Assembly: GCA_037200525.1 (NCBI GenBank)
Contig: JBBCGG010000001.1
Location: forward strand, 4,208,501 to 4,272,500
DNA from: Methylocella sp.
GTDB taxonomy: Bacteria; Pseudomonadota; Alphaproteobacteria; Rhizobiales; Beijerinckiaceae
Direction: 5' to 3'
DNA: 64,000 nt
Position numbers and translations under genes: made by a program. The notes beneath the pieces are model-generated. The model ran no database searches. It was not told where the DNA came from and saw only the letters and a list, made by a program, of their open reading frames with translations. Positions 45,542 through 54,133 of the stretch are shown piece by piece (the first letter of the stretch is position 1; the number at the start of each line of letters is the position of its first letter).

Positions 45542-46864
45542 ATGAAAATTCTAATCGCCTCAACGCCAGCGACGGGCCACCTCAATCCGCTGCTCGCGAT
45601 TGCTCGGATATTGATCGCTGAAGGCCACGAAGTCATCGGCTTGTCGGGCAGCATTATGCGCGACCGCATTGAAGGCATTGGCGTCCCATTCCGTCCATTT
45701 CCGGAAGGAGCTGATCACGATCTGCGAGATGTTGATGCAGCTTTTCCCGAACGCAAGGGTATCCCGGCGGGGCCGCTACAGGTTCGCTTCGACATCGAGC
45801 ATGTGTTCGTCGATCCGATGCCAGCGCAGCATGAAGGCCTACGGCAGGTTCTGCGGGAGTTTCCAGCCGACATCGTCATCACTGACAATCTACTTTTCGG
45901 CACTTTCCCGATGCTGCTCGGACCGCGGTCAGAGCGTCCGCCCATCATCTTTTTGGGCAGTTCCGTTTTGGTTTGGCATCGCGACGACGGAGCGCCAGCC
46001 CTCACCGGTTTCGCTCCGGCGCAAAATGACGCCGAGCGCGAAAAATACGCCGCAATCTCAAAAGAAGTCGACGCGATCGCTTTTGAGCCCGCGACTCGTC
46101 ACCTCAATCGACGTTTGTCGAGCGTTGGCTCCCCGTCGCTGTCAATGGCTCTTTTTGACGCCGTCGTAGATCTCCCGGATGCTTATCTGCAGCTGACGGT
46201 TCAGAGCTTCGAATTTCCCCGACGCGACCTGCCGCCTTCCGTGCATTTTGTGGGCGCCCCCTCGATCGTACCAAACCAAGCTCCGCTGCCGAGCTGGGCG
46301 CACGAGTTGGACGGCTCGCGCAAGGTTGTTCTCGTCACCCAAGGAACGGTGGCCAACTTCAATTTCGGCCAGTTGGTCGCCCCGACGCTTGCGGCGCTGG
46401 CCAACGAGCCTGATGTGCTCGTGGTGGTCACGGCGGGAGGCCGACCGGTCGACGCCATAGCTGGCCCAATCCCCGCTAACGCGCGGGTGGCCAGCTATTT
46501 GCCGTTCGAATGGGCGCTCGCCAAGGCCGATGTATTTGTCACCAATGGCGGCTACGGCAGCGTCAACCAAGCGCTGAGCTTCGGCGTTCCGCTCGTCACC
46601 GCAGGGATCAGCGAAGATAAAGCTGCCGTGAACGCTCGTGTCTCATGGTCCGGGGTCGGCATTGACCTCAAGACCAATGAGCCGACGCCGTCAGCCCTCC
46701 GCGAGGCCATCCGGGCCGTGCTGGACGAACCGAATTTCCGTGCGCGAGCATCGTCCCTGGGCAAGGAATTTGCAGCCATCGACACGCGATCCGAAATCCT
46801 GCGGATTCTCACAGAGGTCTCGCATCTTCCAGCTGATCGGGACGCGCCGGTTTACGCGAAGTGA
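45542..46864 (+). CDS. GT1 family glycosyltransferase (MGT/UGT-like)
   Basis: A 440-residue GT-B glycosyltransferase. The N-terminal domain starts MKILIASTPATGHLNPLLAI with the acceptor-site histidine. The C-terminal donor site is VLVTQGTVANFNFGQLV, then ADVFVTNGGYGSVNQALSFG, where relatives have HGG; here Asn replaces His of that motif. Enzymes of this family move a sugar from a nucleotide-sugar to small molecules such as macrolides, sterols or flavonoids. The start at 45542 fits the family; an ATG at 45497 would add 15 residues. It is a cargo gene inside the element, followed by the HPP gene. Confidence 0.85.
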   Translation: MKILIASTPATGHLNPLLAIARILIAEGHEVIGLSGSIMRDRIEGIGVPFRPFPEGADHDLRDVDAAFPERKGIPAGPLQVRFDIEHVFVDPMPAQHEGLRQVLREFPADIVITDNLLFGTFPMLLGPRSERPPIIFLGSSVLVWHRDDGAPALTGFAPAQNDAEREKYAAISKEVDAIAFEPATRHLNRRLSSVGSPSLSMALFDAVVDLPDAYLQLTVQSFEFPRRDLPPSVHFVGAPSIVPNQAPLPSWAHELDGSRKVVLVTQGTVANFNFGQLVAPTLAALANEPDVLVVVTAGGRPVDAIAGPIPANARVASYLPFEWALAKADVFVTNGGYGSVNQALSFGVPLVTAGISEDKAAVNARVSWSGVGIDLKTNEPTPSALREAIRAVLDEPNFRARASSLGKEFAAIDTRSEILRILTEVSHLPADRDAPVYAK

Positions 46865-46958
46865 CGCGGAAAGACGATTTATGCTCGGCTATGTCGCGGA
46901 CGACTTGATCTTGTTGCGTCGGCTCGACGCACGCCACTTTTAGCAGAACGGATTAGTT

Positions 46959-47450
46959 ATGCGCCATTATTTCTCCCTACATCAATCGCCAGGTGGGCTT
47001 CGCCACGTGTTACTCGCTGGGAGCGGCGGCGCTGTCGCGATCGGTCTCCTAAGCTTTATCGCCTACCACACGGGACAGCCACTCGTGATGGCGCCGTTCG
47101 GGGCGAGCTGCGTTTTGCTTTTCTACGTTCCCAACAGTCCGCTCTCCCAGCCGGTGAATGTTGTTGGCGGCCACCTACTCGCAACGTTCGTCGGCCTCTT
47201 GCTGCGCCAGTACCTTCCCGACACATGGTGGGGTGCCGCATTTGCCGTCGGCCTTGCAATCTCACTGATGGGAGCCTTTCGGGTCACGCATCCGCCAGCC
47301 GGGGCCGACCCCATCGTGGTCTTTGCGACTCATCCCGGATTTGATTTTATTATCGTGCCGGTCCTGATCGGATCAGTAGCATTGGTCGTGATTGCATCTC
47401 TGTTCCACGTGGGGTCGGGAACGACTTATCCCTTGCGCAAGGGCGCTTGA
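46959..47450 (+). CDS. HPP family membrane protein
   Basis: A 163-residue integral membrane protein with four to five helices. The motif VTHPPAGADP after the third helix names the HPP family, some members of which (in plants and cyanobacteria) carry nitrite. Here the transport substrate is unknown. It lies 95 bp after the GT1 gene on the same strand, both apparent cargo. The first ten residues precede the membrane domain and the ATG is the only sensible start. Confidence 0.8.
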   Translation: MRHYFSLHQSPGGLRHVLLAGSGGAVAIGLLSFIAYHTGQPLVMAPFGASCVLLFYVPNSPLSQPVNVVGGHLLATFVGLLLRQYLPDTWWGAAFAVGLAISLMGAFRVTHPPAGADPIVVFATHPGFDFIIVPVLIGSVALVVIASLFHVGSGTTYPLRKGA

Positions 47451-48261
47451 GGATCAAAGCCATGGCTAGGGCTACAACAGTAACGGCGGACAACGCGTTT
47501 CCGCTCGGGTTGCCGTCGAGATCATCAGCCATTGAAAAAATTTGGGTTGGCGTGATTTTGAGGGGTAAGGCGCGCGGCTGAGCCTGGAGCTTACTGCCTA
47601 GACTTGGTTTTTCCGGGTACCCCCCTCATCAGGCGATCGCGCCAAATTCACGACCTCGGGGGAGCCCTTTCCAAATGCGCGCGCCGGCGACGACCGGAGA
47701 TCCGCGCGGCGAGGAGATCCTACCGGCTGAGCAATTGGGGCCAGAGATTGGGGCCGGCGCGTGAAATCGCTTGATCCTAGAGGAGAGTGCGGCGGAAAGG
47801 GCATCCGCTAAAGGTCGGTTCAGCGTGCGATGCGACTGGTCTGGATGAGCACAAGCGTTGCAATAGCCTTCCTCGATTGCCCCTTGCGATCTCGCCGCTG
47901 CTGAAATGCTGGGAGATGTCCCGCGTGCGCGCAATCCATGACCTTTGGTCGCCAATCCGATCTCGGGAGCGTCCATTTTAGCCTCCACGCGCGTGCATGT
48001 GGACGATGCCTTCAACGTCAGTGTCTTGCCGCGAGGATGAAGCGTCGACTGGTTGCCGCCTTTCGGTCGCAGCCGTTGAGGTGATGGAACGAGCCCGGCT
48101 TCCAACCGGGGTGAGTTCCAACTCACCGGGGGGTATGGGGGGGAGGACACACACCCTGTTGGAAGCGGTTGGAAGGCATATTTTCAGAGTTGGAAGCGGT
48201 TGGAAGTCTCAGTTGGAAGGGCGCTTTTTCCAATCGGAATTACGGCTGGAAGGCCTCTATT
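47451..48261. other. Long gene-poor stretch with decayed reading frames
   Basis: About 810 bp between the HPP gene and the cut ATPase. On the minus strand a frame near 47780-47890 reads GYCNACAHPDQSHRTLNRPL, which resembles small phage zinc-binding proteins with a CxxCxHP motif, but the rest of the frame does not; I read it as a remnant. The right part, 48099-48219, holds the GTTGGAAG repeat cluster. No complete gene is supported. Confidence 0.4.
48099..48219. repeat. GTTGGAAG repeat cluster, iteron-like
   Basis: GTTGGAAGCGGTTGGAAG occurs twice (48158-48175 and 48189-48206, 31 bp apart), and single GTTGGAAG follows at 48212-48219. The inverse CTTCCAAC lies at 48099-48106. That makes five direct copies and one inverse of an 8-base unit within 121 bp, just past the 3' end of the replication ATPase gene. 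It may be a replication origin of the element or a binding site for one of its proteins. Confidence 0.55.
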
Positions 48262-48795
48262 TTAGTCGTCCGTGACCGTCAGCCGTGACCGGAGCCGCGA
48301 CGGTGGCCCGTATGTTTCTTCTCTGATTTTGCCGGCCTTGAGAAGACGATCCATCGCCTGTCGGAAAGCCTGCTTGCTGATGCCTTTTGCGTCGGCGTGC
48401 GAGCCGAATTCGGATGGGGCGAATGACGGGCCTTTCTTAGCGGTGACGTTGCGTCCCTCTTGGGCGAATTGCTTCAAAAGGTCGATGAAGATCTGATCGA
48501 TTTCCGCGCCGGAGCTCATCGTCTTGTTGCCGGGCCCCGCAAGCACGAAACGGCCATGGTCCCATCGAAGTGCGAGCGTCTCACCGGTAGGTCCATAGTT
48601 CGCCTTCATAACCGTCAACTGTTTCAGAGCAGGATCAGGTCTGTCACCTTCGAGGCCTTTCACTGGCGCGAGATAGAGCCGGGAGCGGACAGAATTGTGC
48701 CACGCGGTCGAGCCGCCTGTGCCAGCGCCGCTCATTATTCCGGAGAGGCTGGGGTGCGCCAAGACGACCACGGCCATGTCATAGCGGAGAGCTAG
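48262..48795 (-). pseudogene. C-terminal part of RepA-like AAA ATPase, cut off by an IS
   Basis: These 171-176 codons continue the ATPase that starts at 50359. Without the IS and with one CTAG copy the frame reads through GRLALRYDMAVVVLAHPSLS without any change. LAHPSLSGIMSGAGTGGS, then TAWHNSVRSRLYL is the conserved sensor region of RepA-type ATPases, and the C terminus holds a winged-helix-like part (ISKQAFRQAMDRLLKAGKI). The ATG at 48777 could give a separate protein but it would lack the ATP site, so it is most likely dead. Confidence 0.8.
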
Positions 48796-49630
48796 GCTCA
48801 GGACCTATTAAATTTGCCTGAGATGTGATTCCTGGTCTCCGCATGGGGAGGCTGGGATGAGTGATTTGTTTTTGTTGGGCGAGCGGCAGATGGCGCGGCT
48901 TGCGCCGCATTTTCCTCTGTCGCATGGCGTTCCGCGGGTTGACGACCGTCGGGTGGTCAGCGGAATCGTCTATGTGATCCGCAACGGCCTGCAATGGAAA
49001 GATGCGCCCAAGGATTACGGGCCGCACAAGACGCTTTACAATCGCTTCATCCGCTGGAGCCGGCTCGGCGTCTTCGACCGCATATTCGCCGCGCTCGCTG
49101 GCGAAGGTCCAAAGCCCGAGCGCATCATGATCGACGCCACGCATCTGAAGGCGCATCGCACAGCGGCGAGCCTGCTCAAAAAGGGGCTCTTCCCCGCCGT
49201 ATCGGGCGCACGAAAGGCGGACTGAACTCGAAGCTCCACGTCGTTTGCGACGGCGCCGGCAAGCCCCTCGTCATGTTGCTCTCGGAGGGCCAGATGAGCG
49301 ACCACAAGGGCGCGCGGCTGATGCTCAAGGCTTTACCGCCCGCTTCAATGTTGATCGCCGACAGGGGCTACGACAGCAACTGGTTCCGCGCCGCGCTGAA
49401 GGCCAGGGGCGTCGAGCCCTGCATCCCGCCAACCAGAAGCCGCAAGCTTCCCATTGCCTATGACAAGACGCTCTACCGCCAGCGTCACAAAATCGAGAAC
49501 ATGTTCGCCAAGCTCAAGGACTGGCGGCGCATCGCAACCCGCTATGATCGATGCGCCCACACCTTCTTCTCCGCCATCTGCATCGCAGCCGCCGTCCTCT
49601 TCTATCTCAATCAATGAGTCCTGAGCCTAG
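48792..49630 (+). mobile_element. Second IS5-family insertion sequence, in the ATPase gene
   Basis: The element covers 48796-49626 (831 bp) between CTAG copies at 48792-48795 and 49627-49630. Ends are inverted repeats: GCTCAGGACCTATT on the left, and GCTCAGGACTCATT as the complement of the right end. It splits the RepA-like ATPase gene. It differs in sequence from the IS at 23.6 kb but has the same target duplication CTAG. Confidence 0.85.
48857..49617 (+). CDS. IS5-family transposase made by frameshift
   Basis: Two overlapping frames form one DDE transposase. The first (48857-49225) starts MSDLFLLGERQMARLAPHFP and holds the first Asp in RIMIDATHLKAH. The second gives LNSKLHVVCDGAGKPLVMLL, MLIADRGYDSN with the second Asp, and ENMFAKLKDWRRIATRYDR with the Glu, ending at 49617. 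The shift probably occurs at AAAAAGGGG near 49178-49186. All catalytic parts are there, so the element may still move. Confidence 0.87.
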
Positions 49631-50359
49631 GCGGCCAAGAAAACCGATGAACTGTCGGACTTGCGGCCTGACGTTTTCATCGCCGCCGTACACGTCCGCA
49701 AGCGTGTCGATCCCGAGCATGATAGGCCGATGCGTCTCAACCAGGCGCTCAACATCTTCAAACAGAGGCGAGGTCTTGAGCAGGCTGCTTCGGCCGTCGG
49801 GAGCCGCCAAAAGCGCGTCTTCCCCCGCCAGATCGATGACTATCAAATTAGAGAGATCGTCGAGGTCTAGATCGTCGCCGCGACCGGCGATGATATCCGT
49901 GTGACGACGATGAATTTCTTCGTGGTCGTCTTCTGCGGAAAGTATGAGAGCGCGACCTCGTTCCGGCATTTTGCCAACCCAGTCACTTCCGGTGGCGACG
50001 GCGATCGCCAGTTGCAATTCGAGCAGCGACTTTCCATCGCCGCCGTTGCCGTAAAGCAAAGTTACTTTCCCTTGGGGTATCATATCCCTCACAAGCCAAC
50101 GGCGCTCGGGCGGCGGTGAGCGGGCAAAGTCTGCGCCGCTGAAGATCTTGAGGGCACGGCGCGCAGGCGTCTGCATTACGGGCTTGCCCGGCGGCGAGTA
50201 TCCATCATCGGGTGGCGCTGCAAGGCTGTCCATTGTCACGGGCTCTGTTTCAAACTCATAAGTTTCCGCGAGAGGAGCGAGTTGTTCCTCTGGCGATGGC
50301 GCCGCGGAAAACATATTGCGCCCGGGTAGCCCGAATCGAGGCACGTTGTGCTCGTTCAC
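49627..50359 (-). pseudogene. N-terminal part of RepA-like AAA ATPase
   Basis: The N-terminal 240-odd residues of a hexameric RepA/RSF1010-like ATPase. Walker A is LLYGNGGDGKSLLELQLAIA, the second conserved block LILSAEDDHEEIHRR, and Walker B LIVIDLAGED with IMLGIDTLADVYGGDE. The frame ends in the IS at 49607. The C-terminal part is found beyond the IS from 48795. It stands downstream of the Toprim gene, with an overlap of four bases (50356-50359), as in the replication blocks of many prophages and islands. Confidence 0.85.
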
Positions 50360-51264
50360 TTGCCAATCTCCCGGAGCGCGTCATTCAGATCCGAACCAGC
50401 TCGAGGTCGGCACACGAGGACTTCGCGTCCGGCGTCCTTCCAGCGCTTACCGCAGGCCTGGATTGCCTTTCGGCTGGCCTCGCCGGCTTCAGCCAAAATG
50501 GTCAGACATTCGATTCCGTCGAGGGCCGGAAATGATGCGATGCCCCCGACGCTGGCCATCGCCCAAACAGGCACAAAGCCGATCTGGAGCGCGGTGAGGC
50601 AAGTCTCGATCCCTTCGCCAATATGAAGACCAAGCGTCACATTTTCGTCGGCTGTAAGTTTTATGGCAGCGCCAGCCGCGATCCCGCGCATCCGGCGATC
50701 GATTTTCTTGGCGTCTGTGGTTAAGGCGGTAACGTGAGCGCCGGTTATCTCGTCCGTGCAGATATTTCTCATCGCGGCGATCATTGCCGGGACGCGAACG
50801 ATCTCGCCCGATTGCTCATCCATCCACGGACAGACGGGATGAAAGCGAAGGACTTCGCCTGCCACGTCGCCAGGCAGATCCAGCTGGCGCGAGCGGAGAT
50901 AGGCTTCGACGACCGTCCCGCGCGGATCTCGGCCTTCGTTCCAGAGCGCCAGCACCCGCCTTTTCTTCGCGACAATCTCATCGAGGACCGGCTTGTCGTC
51001 GCGGCGAGCGATCAGCTTCTCGAGCCTGGCGTCGCGGCGGCCGGCTTTCCAGTTTGGGCGCCCAAGCTTTGCTCTCACAAAATTTTTGCAAATGATTGGA
51101 TCGTCGCCTGCATGTGAGAAGACCACAAATCCGTCGTCTGACATCATGGATGGCCGCACGGAAAGGGAGCGATCCTTCGCCGAGTGTCCGGGCCCAGGGC
51201 AAAGAACTTGCGCGCCAAGGACCTTGCCGCCGAGCGCGCGCGCCAGTTCAGAGAGCTGGCTCAT
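50356..51264 (-). CDS. Toprim-domain primase-like protein
   Basis: A 302-residue protein of the phage and plasmid primase group. The N-terminal part (LGGKVLGAQVLCPGPGHSAK) corresponds to a degenerate zinc-binding region, the middle to DUF7146-like sequence, and the Toprim domain starts near LHIGEGIETCLTALQ, with the acidic stretch CLTILAEAGEAS and a second acidic pair in RAGSDLNDALR. Some Asp residues of the DxD motif are replaced (AEAGE), which is common in this branch. It is paired with the ATPase downstream and probably starts replication of the element. Confidence 0.8.
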   Translation of the reverse strand: MSQLSELARALGGKVLGAQVLCPGPGHSAKDRSLSVRPSMMSDDGFVVFSHAGDDPIICKNFVRAKLGRPNWKAGRRDARLEKLIARRDDKPVLDEIVAKKRRVLALWNEGRDPRGTVVEAYLRSRQLDLPGDVAGEVLRFHPVCPWMDEQSGEIVRVPAMIAAMRNICTDEITGAHVTALTTDAKKIDRRMRGIAAGAAIKLTADENVTLGLHIGEGIETCLTALQIGFVPVWAMASVGGIASFPALDGIECLTILAEAGEASRKAIQACGKRWKDAGREVLVCRPRAGSDLNDALREIGK

Positions 51265-51599
51265 CAGGACCGCCCTCCATCAATGGCGAACAGGCTCGGC
51301 GTGTCTCGATCGGCGCCATAGGCCGCGATGAGATCCGCAGGCAGCGCGACGTATTGCTCGAGCGCCGCGTCGACATCTGCACCGGCCCGAACTTCGGCAA
51401 CAAAATACGCGAGCGCGAGCGGCCCGAGCTGATGCATGGTCTCGGCGCACCGACGCAGGCGCAGTGAGGGTATGAGGGGGTTATTGAATTGAGCGCGAGG
51501 CGGTGCTATCTTTTCCGTGTCGCGCGCCTGGCAGCTAACGACCTCGATAGACCCCGCCGCGCCGCCAGCGCGGTCGGGGTTTTCGTTTGGGCGATGCAT
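51264..51599 (-). CDS. Hypothetical protein of the replication block
   Basis: A 111-residue frame that overlaps the Toprim start by one base. Only the last 60 residues (MHQLGPLALAYFVAEVRAGA and on) look structured, so the true start may be an ATG inside at about 51437. No family is recognised. Confidence 0.4.
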   Translation of the reverse strand: MHRPNENPDRAGGAAGSIEVVSCQARDTEKIAPPRAQFNNPLIPSLRLRRCAETMHQLGPLALAYFVAEVRAGADVDAALEQYVALPADLIAAYGADRDTPSLFAIDGGRS

Positions 51600-51600
51600 C

Positions 51601-51849
51601 TCATTCGCCTCCCGAAATTAGGGCGCGAATTGCGTCGGCTGTGATCAGCCTGCGACCAGCGATTTTCACGGAACGAAGCTTTTCCGCGGCCATCAGATTG
51701 TAGATGGTGGATCTTGAGACGCCGATAATTCTGGCCGCCTGCGGGATTGGATAGTTTCCGCCGATATCGAGCGGCAACGGATCTCGGGCAAGCCTTGTTG
51801 CGACTGCTGCTTTGCGTCGTTCGGCGCGGTTTGGTTCGGCGGCTAACAT
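51601..51849 (-). CDS. AlpA/excisionase-like helix-turn-helix protein
   Basis: An 82-residue protein. YPIPQAARIIGVSRSTIYNL and LRSVKIAGRRLITADAIRAL form a MerR-like helix-turn-helix of the HTH_17 (excisionase/AlpA) type. Such proteins act as excisionases or activate the integrase of P4-type elements. It is one base upstream of the gene at 51264. Position two genes from the integrase supports a directionality role. Confidence 0.8.
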   Translation of the reverse strand: MLAAEPNRAERRKAAVATRLARDPLPLDIGGNYPIPQAARIIGVSRSTIYNLMAAEKLRSVKIAGRRLITADAIRALISGGE

Positions 51850-51905
51850 TGTGCGGTTTCTCCTGCACGTCGTTGGACGTGCAGGAGAAGACCTCGGGTA
51901 GCCCG

Positions 51906-52592
51906 CTAACCAGATAGGGGGCTAATTATCTTTTTGTCCGGCAGGGACGGGACGGCCCAAAATTTCCAGATCCAAGTCGCCCCCAGTTCAAGAACCTGTT
52001 GCGCGTCGCTGCATCCGTTCACGAGCTCATTTGCAAAGACATCCGGGCCGATATCTTTTTCCACCTGGAAAGCGTCGTGCCAGTTCTTGAGATCGGTCGC
52101 GGTCAAAACAATCTTGTAAAGAGCGGCTTGCGCTATGACGGCCCGCCGGGCGGGAGCTTGCTGACCGCCGGCCTTCATCGCGTAACCCCGCACCGCAGCG
52201 ACGGCAACAATTTGTGCAAGCCGAGTTTCACCTGTTGGTCTCATCTTCCCCCTGCGAAACTGGTCGGTCTTAATGCCTAAGATATGCCGCGCGATGGGAT
52301 GATCTCTGCCTGTGGTCAGATGTTCTACAATACCGTAGGCGTCTCTTAAGCCCGATCCAGGCAGCTCCCCGCTGAGCTTCATTTTCGCCGCATATGCGTC
52401 GAGTAATTCGTTAATCAGCGCTAGCCCGGTTCCAACACGCCTGGCGTCCTCTTCGGGCTGGCCGCCGGCTTCCAGCGATTGGAGGCCACGGGCGATTCTA
52501 TAAGCACGCTCGACTTCTTTCGCGAAGGCCGAATGATCGGCCTTTGTCACCTCAGGTTTGGTGGAGCTGCGACGCTTCCTCGATGTTGTCAT
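51906..52592 (-). CDS. Hypothetical protein next to the integrase
   Basis: A 228-residue protein starting MTTSRKRRSSTKPEVTKADH. It is mostly helical, with a basic N terminus; no domain is recognised. The ATG at 52592 overlaps the integrase stop (52589) by four bases, so it is translated with the integrase from the same mRNA. A role in integration or exclusion is possible only by position. Confidence 0.5.
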   Translation of the reverse strand: MTTSRKRRSSTKPEVTKADHSAFAKEVERAYRIARGLQSLEAGGQPEEDARRVGTGLALINELLDAYAAKMKLSGELPGSGLRDAYGIVEHLTTGRDHPIARHILGIKTDQFRRGKMRPTGETRLAQIVAVAAVRGYAMKAGGQQAPARRAVIAQAALYKIVLTATDLKNWHDAFQVEKDIGPDVFANELVNGCSDAQQVLELGATWIWKFWAVPSLPDKKIISPLSG

Positions 52593-53797
52593 CTTGCGAT
52601 CTCTGACCGCACCACATTCGAGTCTGCGCGCGGCGCGCAATAATCCGCCCATGCCTGCATTAAGGCCCGCCGCTTTTCTAAGGCATCGCCGCGCCGATAG
52701 GCTTGCTCGGCCTTATCGCCGATGACATGGGCCAACGCCGCCTCGGCGACTTCGCGGGGAAAGTGCGTCTCTTCGCCCGCCCAATCCCGGAAGCTGCTTC
52801 GAAAACCATGCGTGGTCGCGTCCATTTTCATGCGACGGAGCGCCATTTCCATTGCCATATTGGAGAGCTGGCGCCCGGATCGCTGCCCTGGAAAGACGAA
52901 ATCGCCCGTTTTGCCTTGGGCAAGTTCTTCAAGGATCTCGATCGCACGGATGGATAGCGGGACGCGGTGTTCGCGCCCGGCTTTCATCCGTGTCGCCGGA
53001 ACCGTCCAAACTTTGGCCTCAAGGTCTATTTCATCCCATCGAGCGCCGAGCACTTCGCCCGACCGCGCTGCTGTCAGAATCAGGAACTCGAGGGCCTTTG
53101 CAGCCATTGCGTTCATCGCGCGGAGCTCGCTAATGAACCTCGGTACGTCAGCGTACGGCATGGCGGCGTGATGCCCGCGGGTGAGCTGCTGACGCTTTGC
53201 CAGGAGCTTATCGAGGTGACCTTTCCAGCGCGCGGGATTCTCTCCCGATCGATGACCTTCCGCCTTCGCCGCATCGAGAACCGATTCAATGCGTCCTCGA
53301 AGCCGCGAGGCAGTTTCGGGGCGTGTCTGCCACAATGGCCGCAAGACCGGCAGCACCGCAGCCGTGTCTATTTCGTCGACGGGCCGCGGGCGCAGGGGCG
53401 CGGCATATTTTTCCAGCGTCATTTTCCATTGGGCGCGATGCTTGTCGTTGCGCCACTCAGCTGACTTGGCTTCAACGAATTTATCAGCGTACTCGCCGAA
53501 CGTCGGCTTCCCGGCCTCAGGCTTTCCGGCCTCGCGCCGCGCTTCAATCGGATCGACGCCCGCGGCGACGAGCTTGCGCGCTTCGTCGGCCTTGGCACGC
53601 GCGTCGGCGAGCGAGACGGCGGGGGAGCCGCCGAGGCCCATTTCACGCCGCTTGCCATTCGCGATGGCAAGAAAGATCCAACGCCGGCGACCGTCTTTAT
53701 CGATGTCCAAATAGAGACCGCCGCCATCGCCATGCTTTCCGGGCGTCATCAAACTCGCCACCGTCCGCGCTGAGAGCTTCCGAAGCTGTCTCGCCAT
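52589..53797 (-). CDS. Tyrosine integrase, P4 type (DUF4102 arm domain)
   Basis: A 402-residue site-specific recombinase. Residues 1-95 form the arm-binding domain (LSARTVASLMTPGKHGDGGG, RRRWIFLAI, EMGLGGSPAVSLADARAKAD), 100-200 the core-binding domain, and the catalytic domain has Arg in LTAARSGEVLGARWDEID, HGFRSSFRDWAGE with His-x-x-Arg, and the later ALAHVIGDKAEQAYRRGD with the His and the likely Tyr nucleophile. It would insert the element at tRNA-Ser. The right att site lies 160 bp beyond its start and arm-like repeats lie just upstream. Confidence 0.92.
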   Translation of the reverse strand: MARQLRKLSARTVASLMTPGKHGDGGGLYLDIDKDGRRRWIFLAIANGKRREMGLGGSPAVSLADARAKADEARKLVAAGVDPIEARREAGKPEAGKPTFGEYADKFVEAKSAEWRNDKHRAQWKMTLEKYAAPLRPRPVDEIDTAAVLPVLRPLWQTRPETASRLRGRIESVLDAAKAEGHRSGENPARWKGHLDKLLAKRQQLTRGHHAAMPYADVPRFISELRAMNAMAAKALEFLILTAARSGEVLGARWDEIDLEAKVWTVPATRMKAGREHRVPLSIRAIEILEELAQGKTGDFVFPGQRSGRQLSNMAMEMALRRMKMDATTHGFRSSFRDWAGEETHFPREVAEAALAHVIGDKAEQAYRRGDALEKRRALMQAWADYCAPRADSNVVRSEIAR

Positions 53798-53814
53798 GTT
53801 CAGCCCAACTCCTT

Positions 53815-53836
53815 GGCCCCAACTCCGGCCCCAATC
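53815..53836. repeat. Right copy of the 22-bp terminal repeat
   Basis: GGCCCCAACTCCGGCCCCAA plus TC, 20 of 22 bases as in the copy at 37161-37182. It lies 18 bp upstream of the integrase start codon, so binding by the integrase could also hold down its own promoter. Confidence 0.65.
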
Positions 53837-53955
53837 GCGAAACTAAATTGTAGCAAACTAAGCTGGACGAAGGAAGACGGTTTATCTCGTAACCAGCTGA
53901 TTCATAGAGGGCAACGTGGATGACCTTGAACTGCCTTGAACGCTAATTCGGCGGA

Positions 53956-53970
53956 CTCCGTCTCCGCCAG
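53956..53970. other. attR
   Basis: CTCCGTCTCCGCCAG, 14 of 15 bases as in the tRNA-Ser end at 37092-37106. Here no tRNA body lies to the left, as expected for the partial copy at the far border. After it the sequence shows an AACGGGTT/AACCCGTT hairpin (54004-54026). Confidence 0.7.
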
Positions 53971-54133
53971 CACCCTGTTTGTCACAGTTTGGAATAGTCA
54001 AAAAACGGGTTAGAAATCAACCCGTTGTCGGCTTTCCCGTTTTTCATTGTTTGCCGTAAAACGGTGGTTAATCGAATCAACAGGTTAACCGCTCGGGCCG
54101 TCGCAACTCTCGCAAAGCCAGGTCGCCACGCAG
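53971..54133. other. Stretch between attR and the integrase remnant
   Basis: A hairpin AACGGGTT-N7-AACCCGTT lies at 54004-54026. It is followed, after GTCGGCTTTCCCG, by TTTTT, so it may stop transcription on the plus strand weakly. I see no gene in the remainder. Confidence 0.4.

Larger units (their letters stand above)
37107..53970. mobile_element. Integrated phage-like element of about 16.9 kb in tRNA-Ser
   Basis: The element is bounded by attL in tRNA-Ser and by attR at 53956-53970, with its tyrosine integrase at the right end facing leftward. It carries a XRE regulator, virion-type genes (38.7-43.2 kb), small phage genes, cargo (GT1 glycosyltransferase, HPP protein) and a replication block (AAA ATPase, Toprim, HTH). 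No terminase, portal or capsid gene is recognised, one virion gene is frameshifted and the replication ATPase is cut by an IS, so it looks defective. It could also be a satellite-like element that uses a helper phage. Confidence 0.8.

Noticed and set aside
47350-47532. Small minus-strand membrane frame at the end of the HPP gene
   Set aside because: Most of it is antisense to the HPP gene and no ribosome site is seen.
48099-48219. CRISPR array
   Set aside because: Repeats are 8-18 bases with unequal spacing and no spacers of constant length; there are no cas genes.
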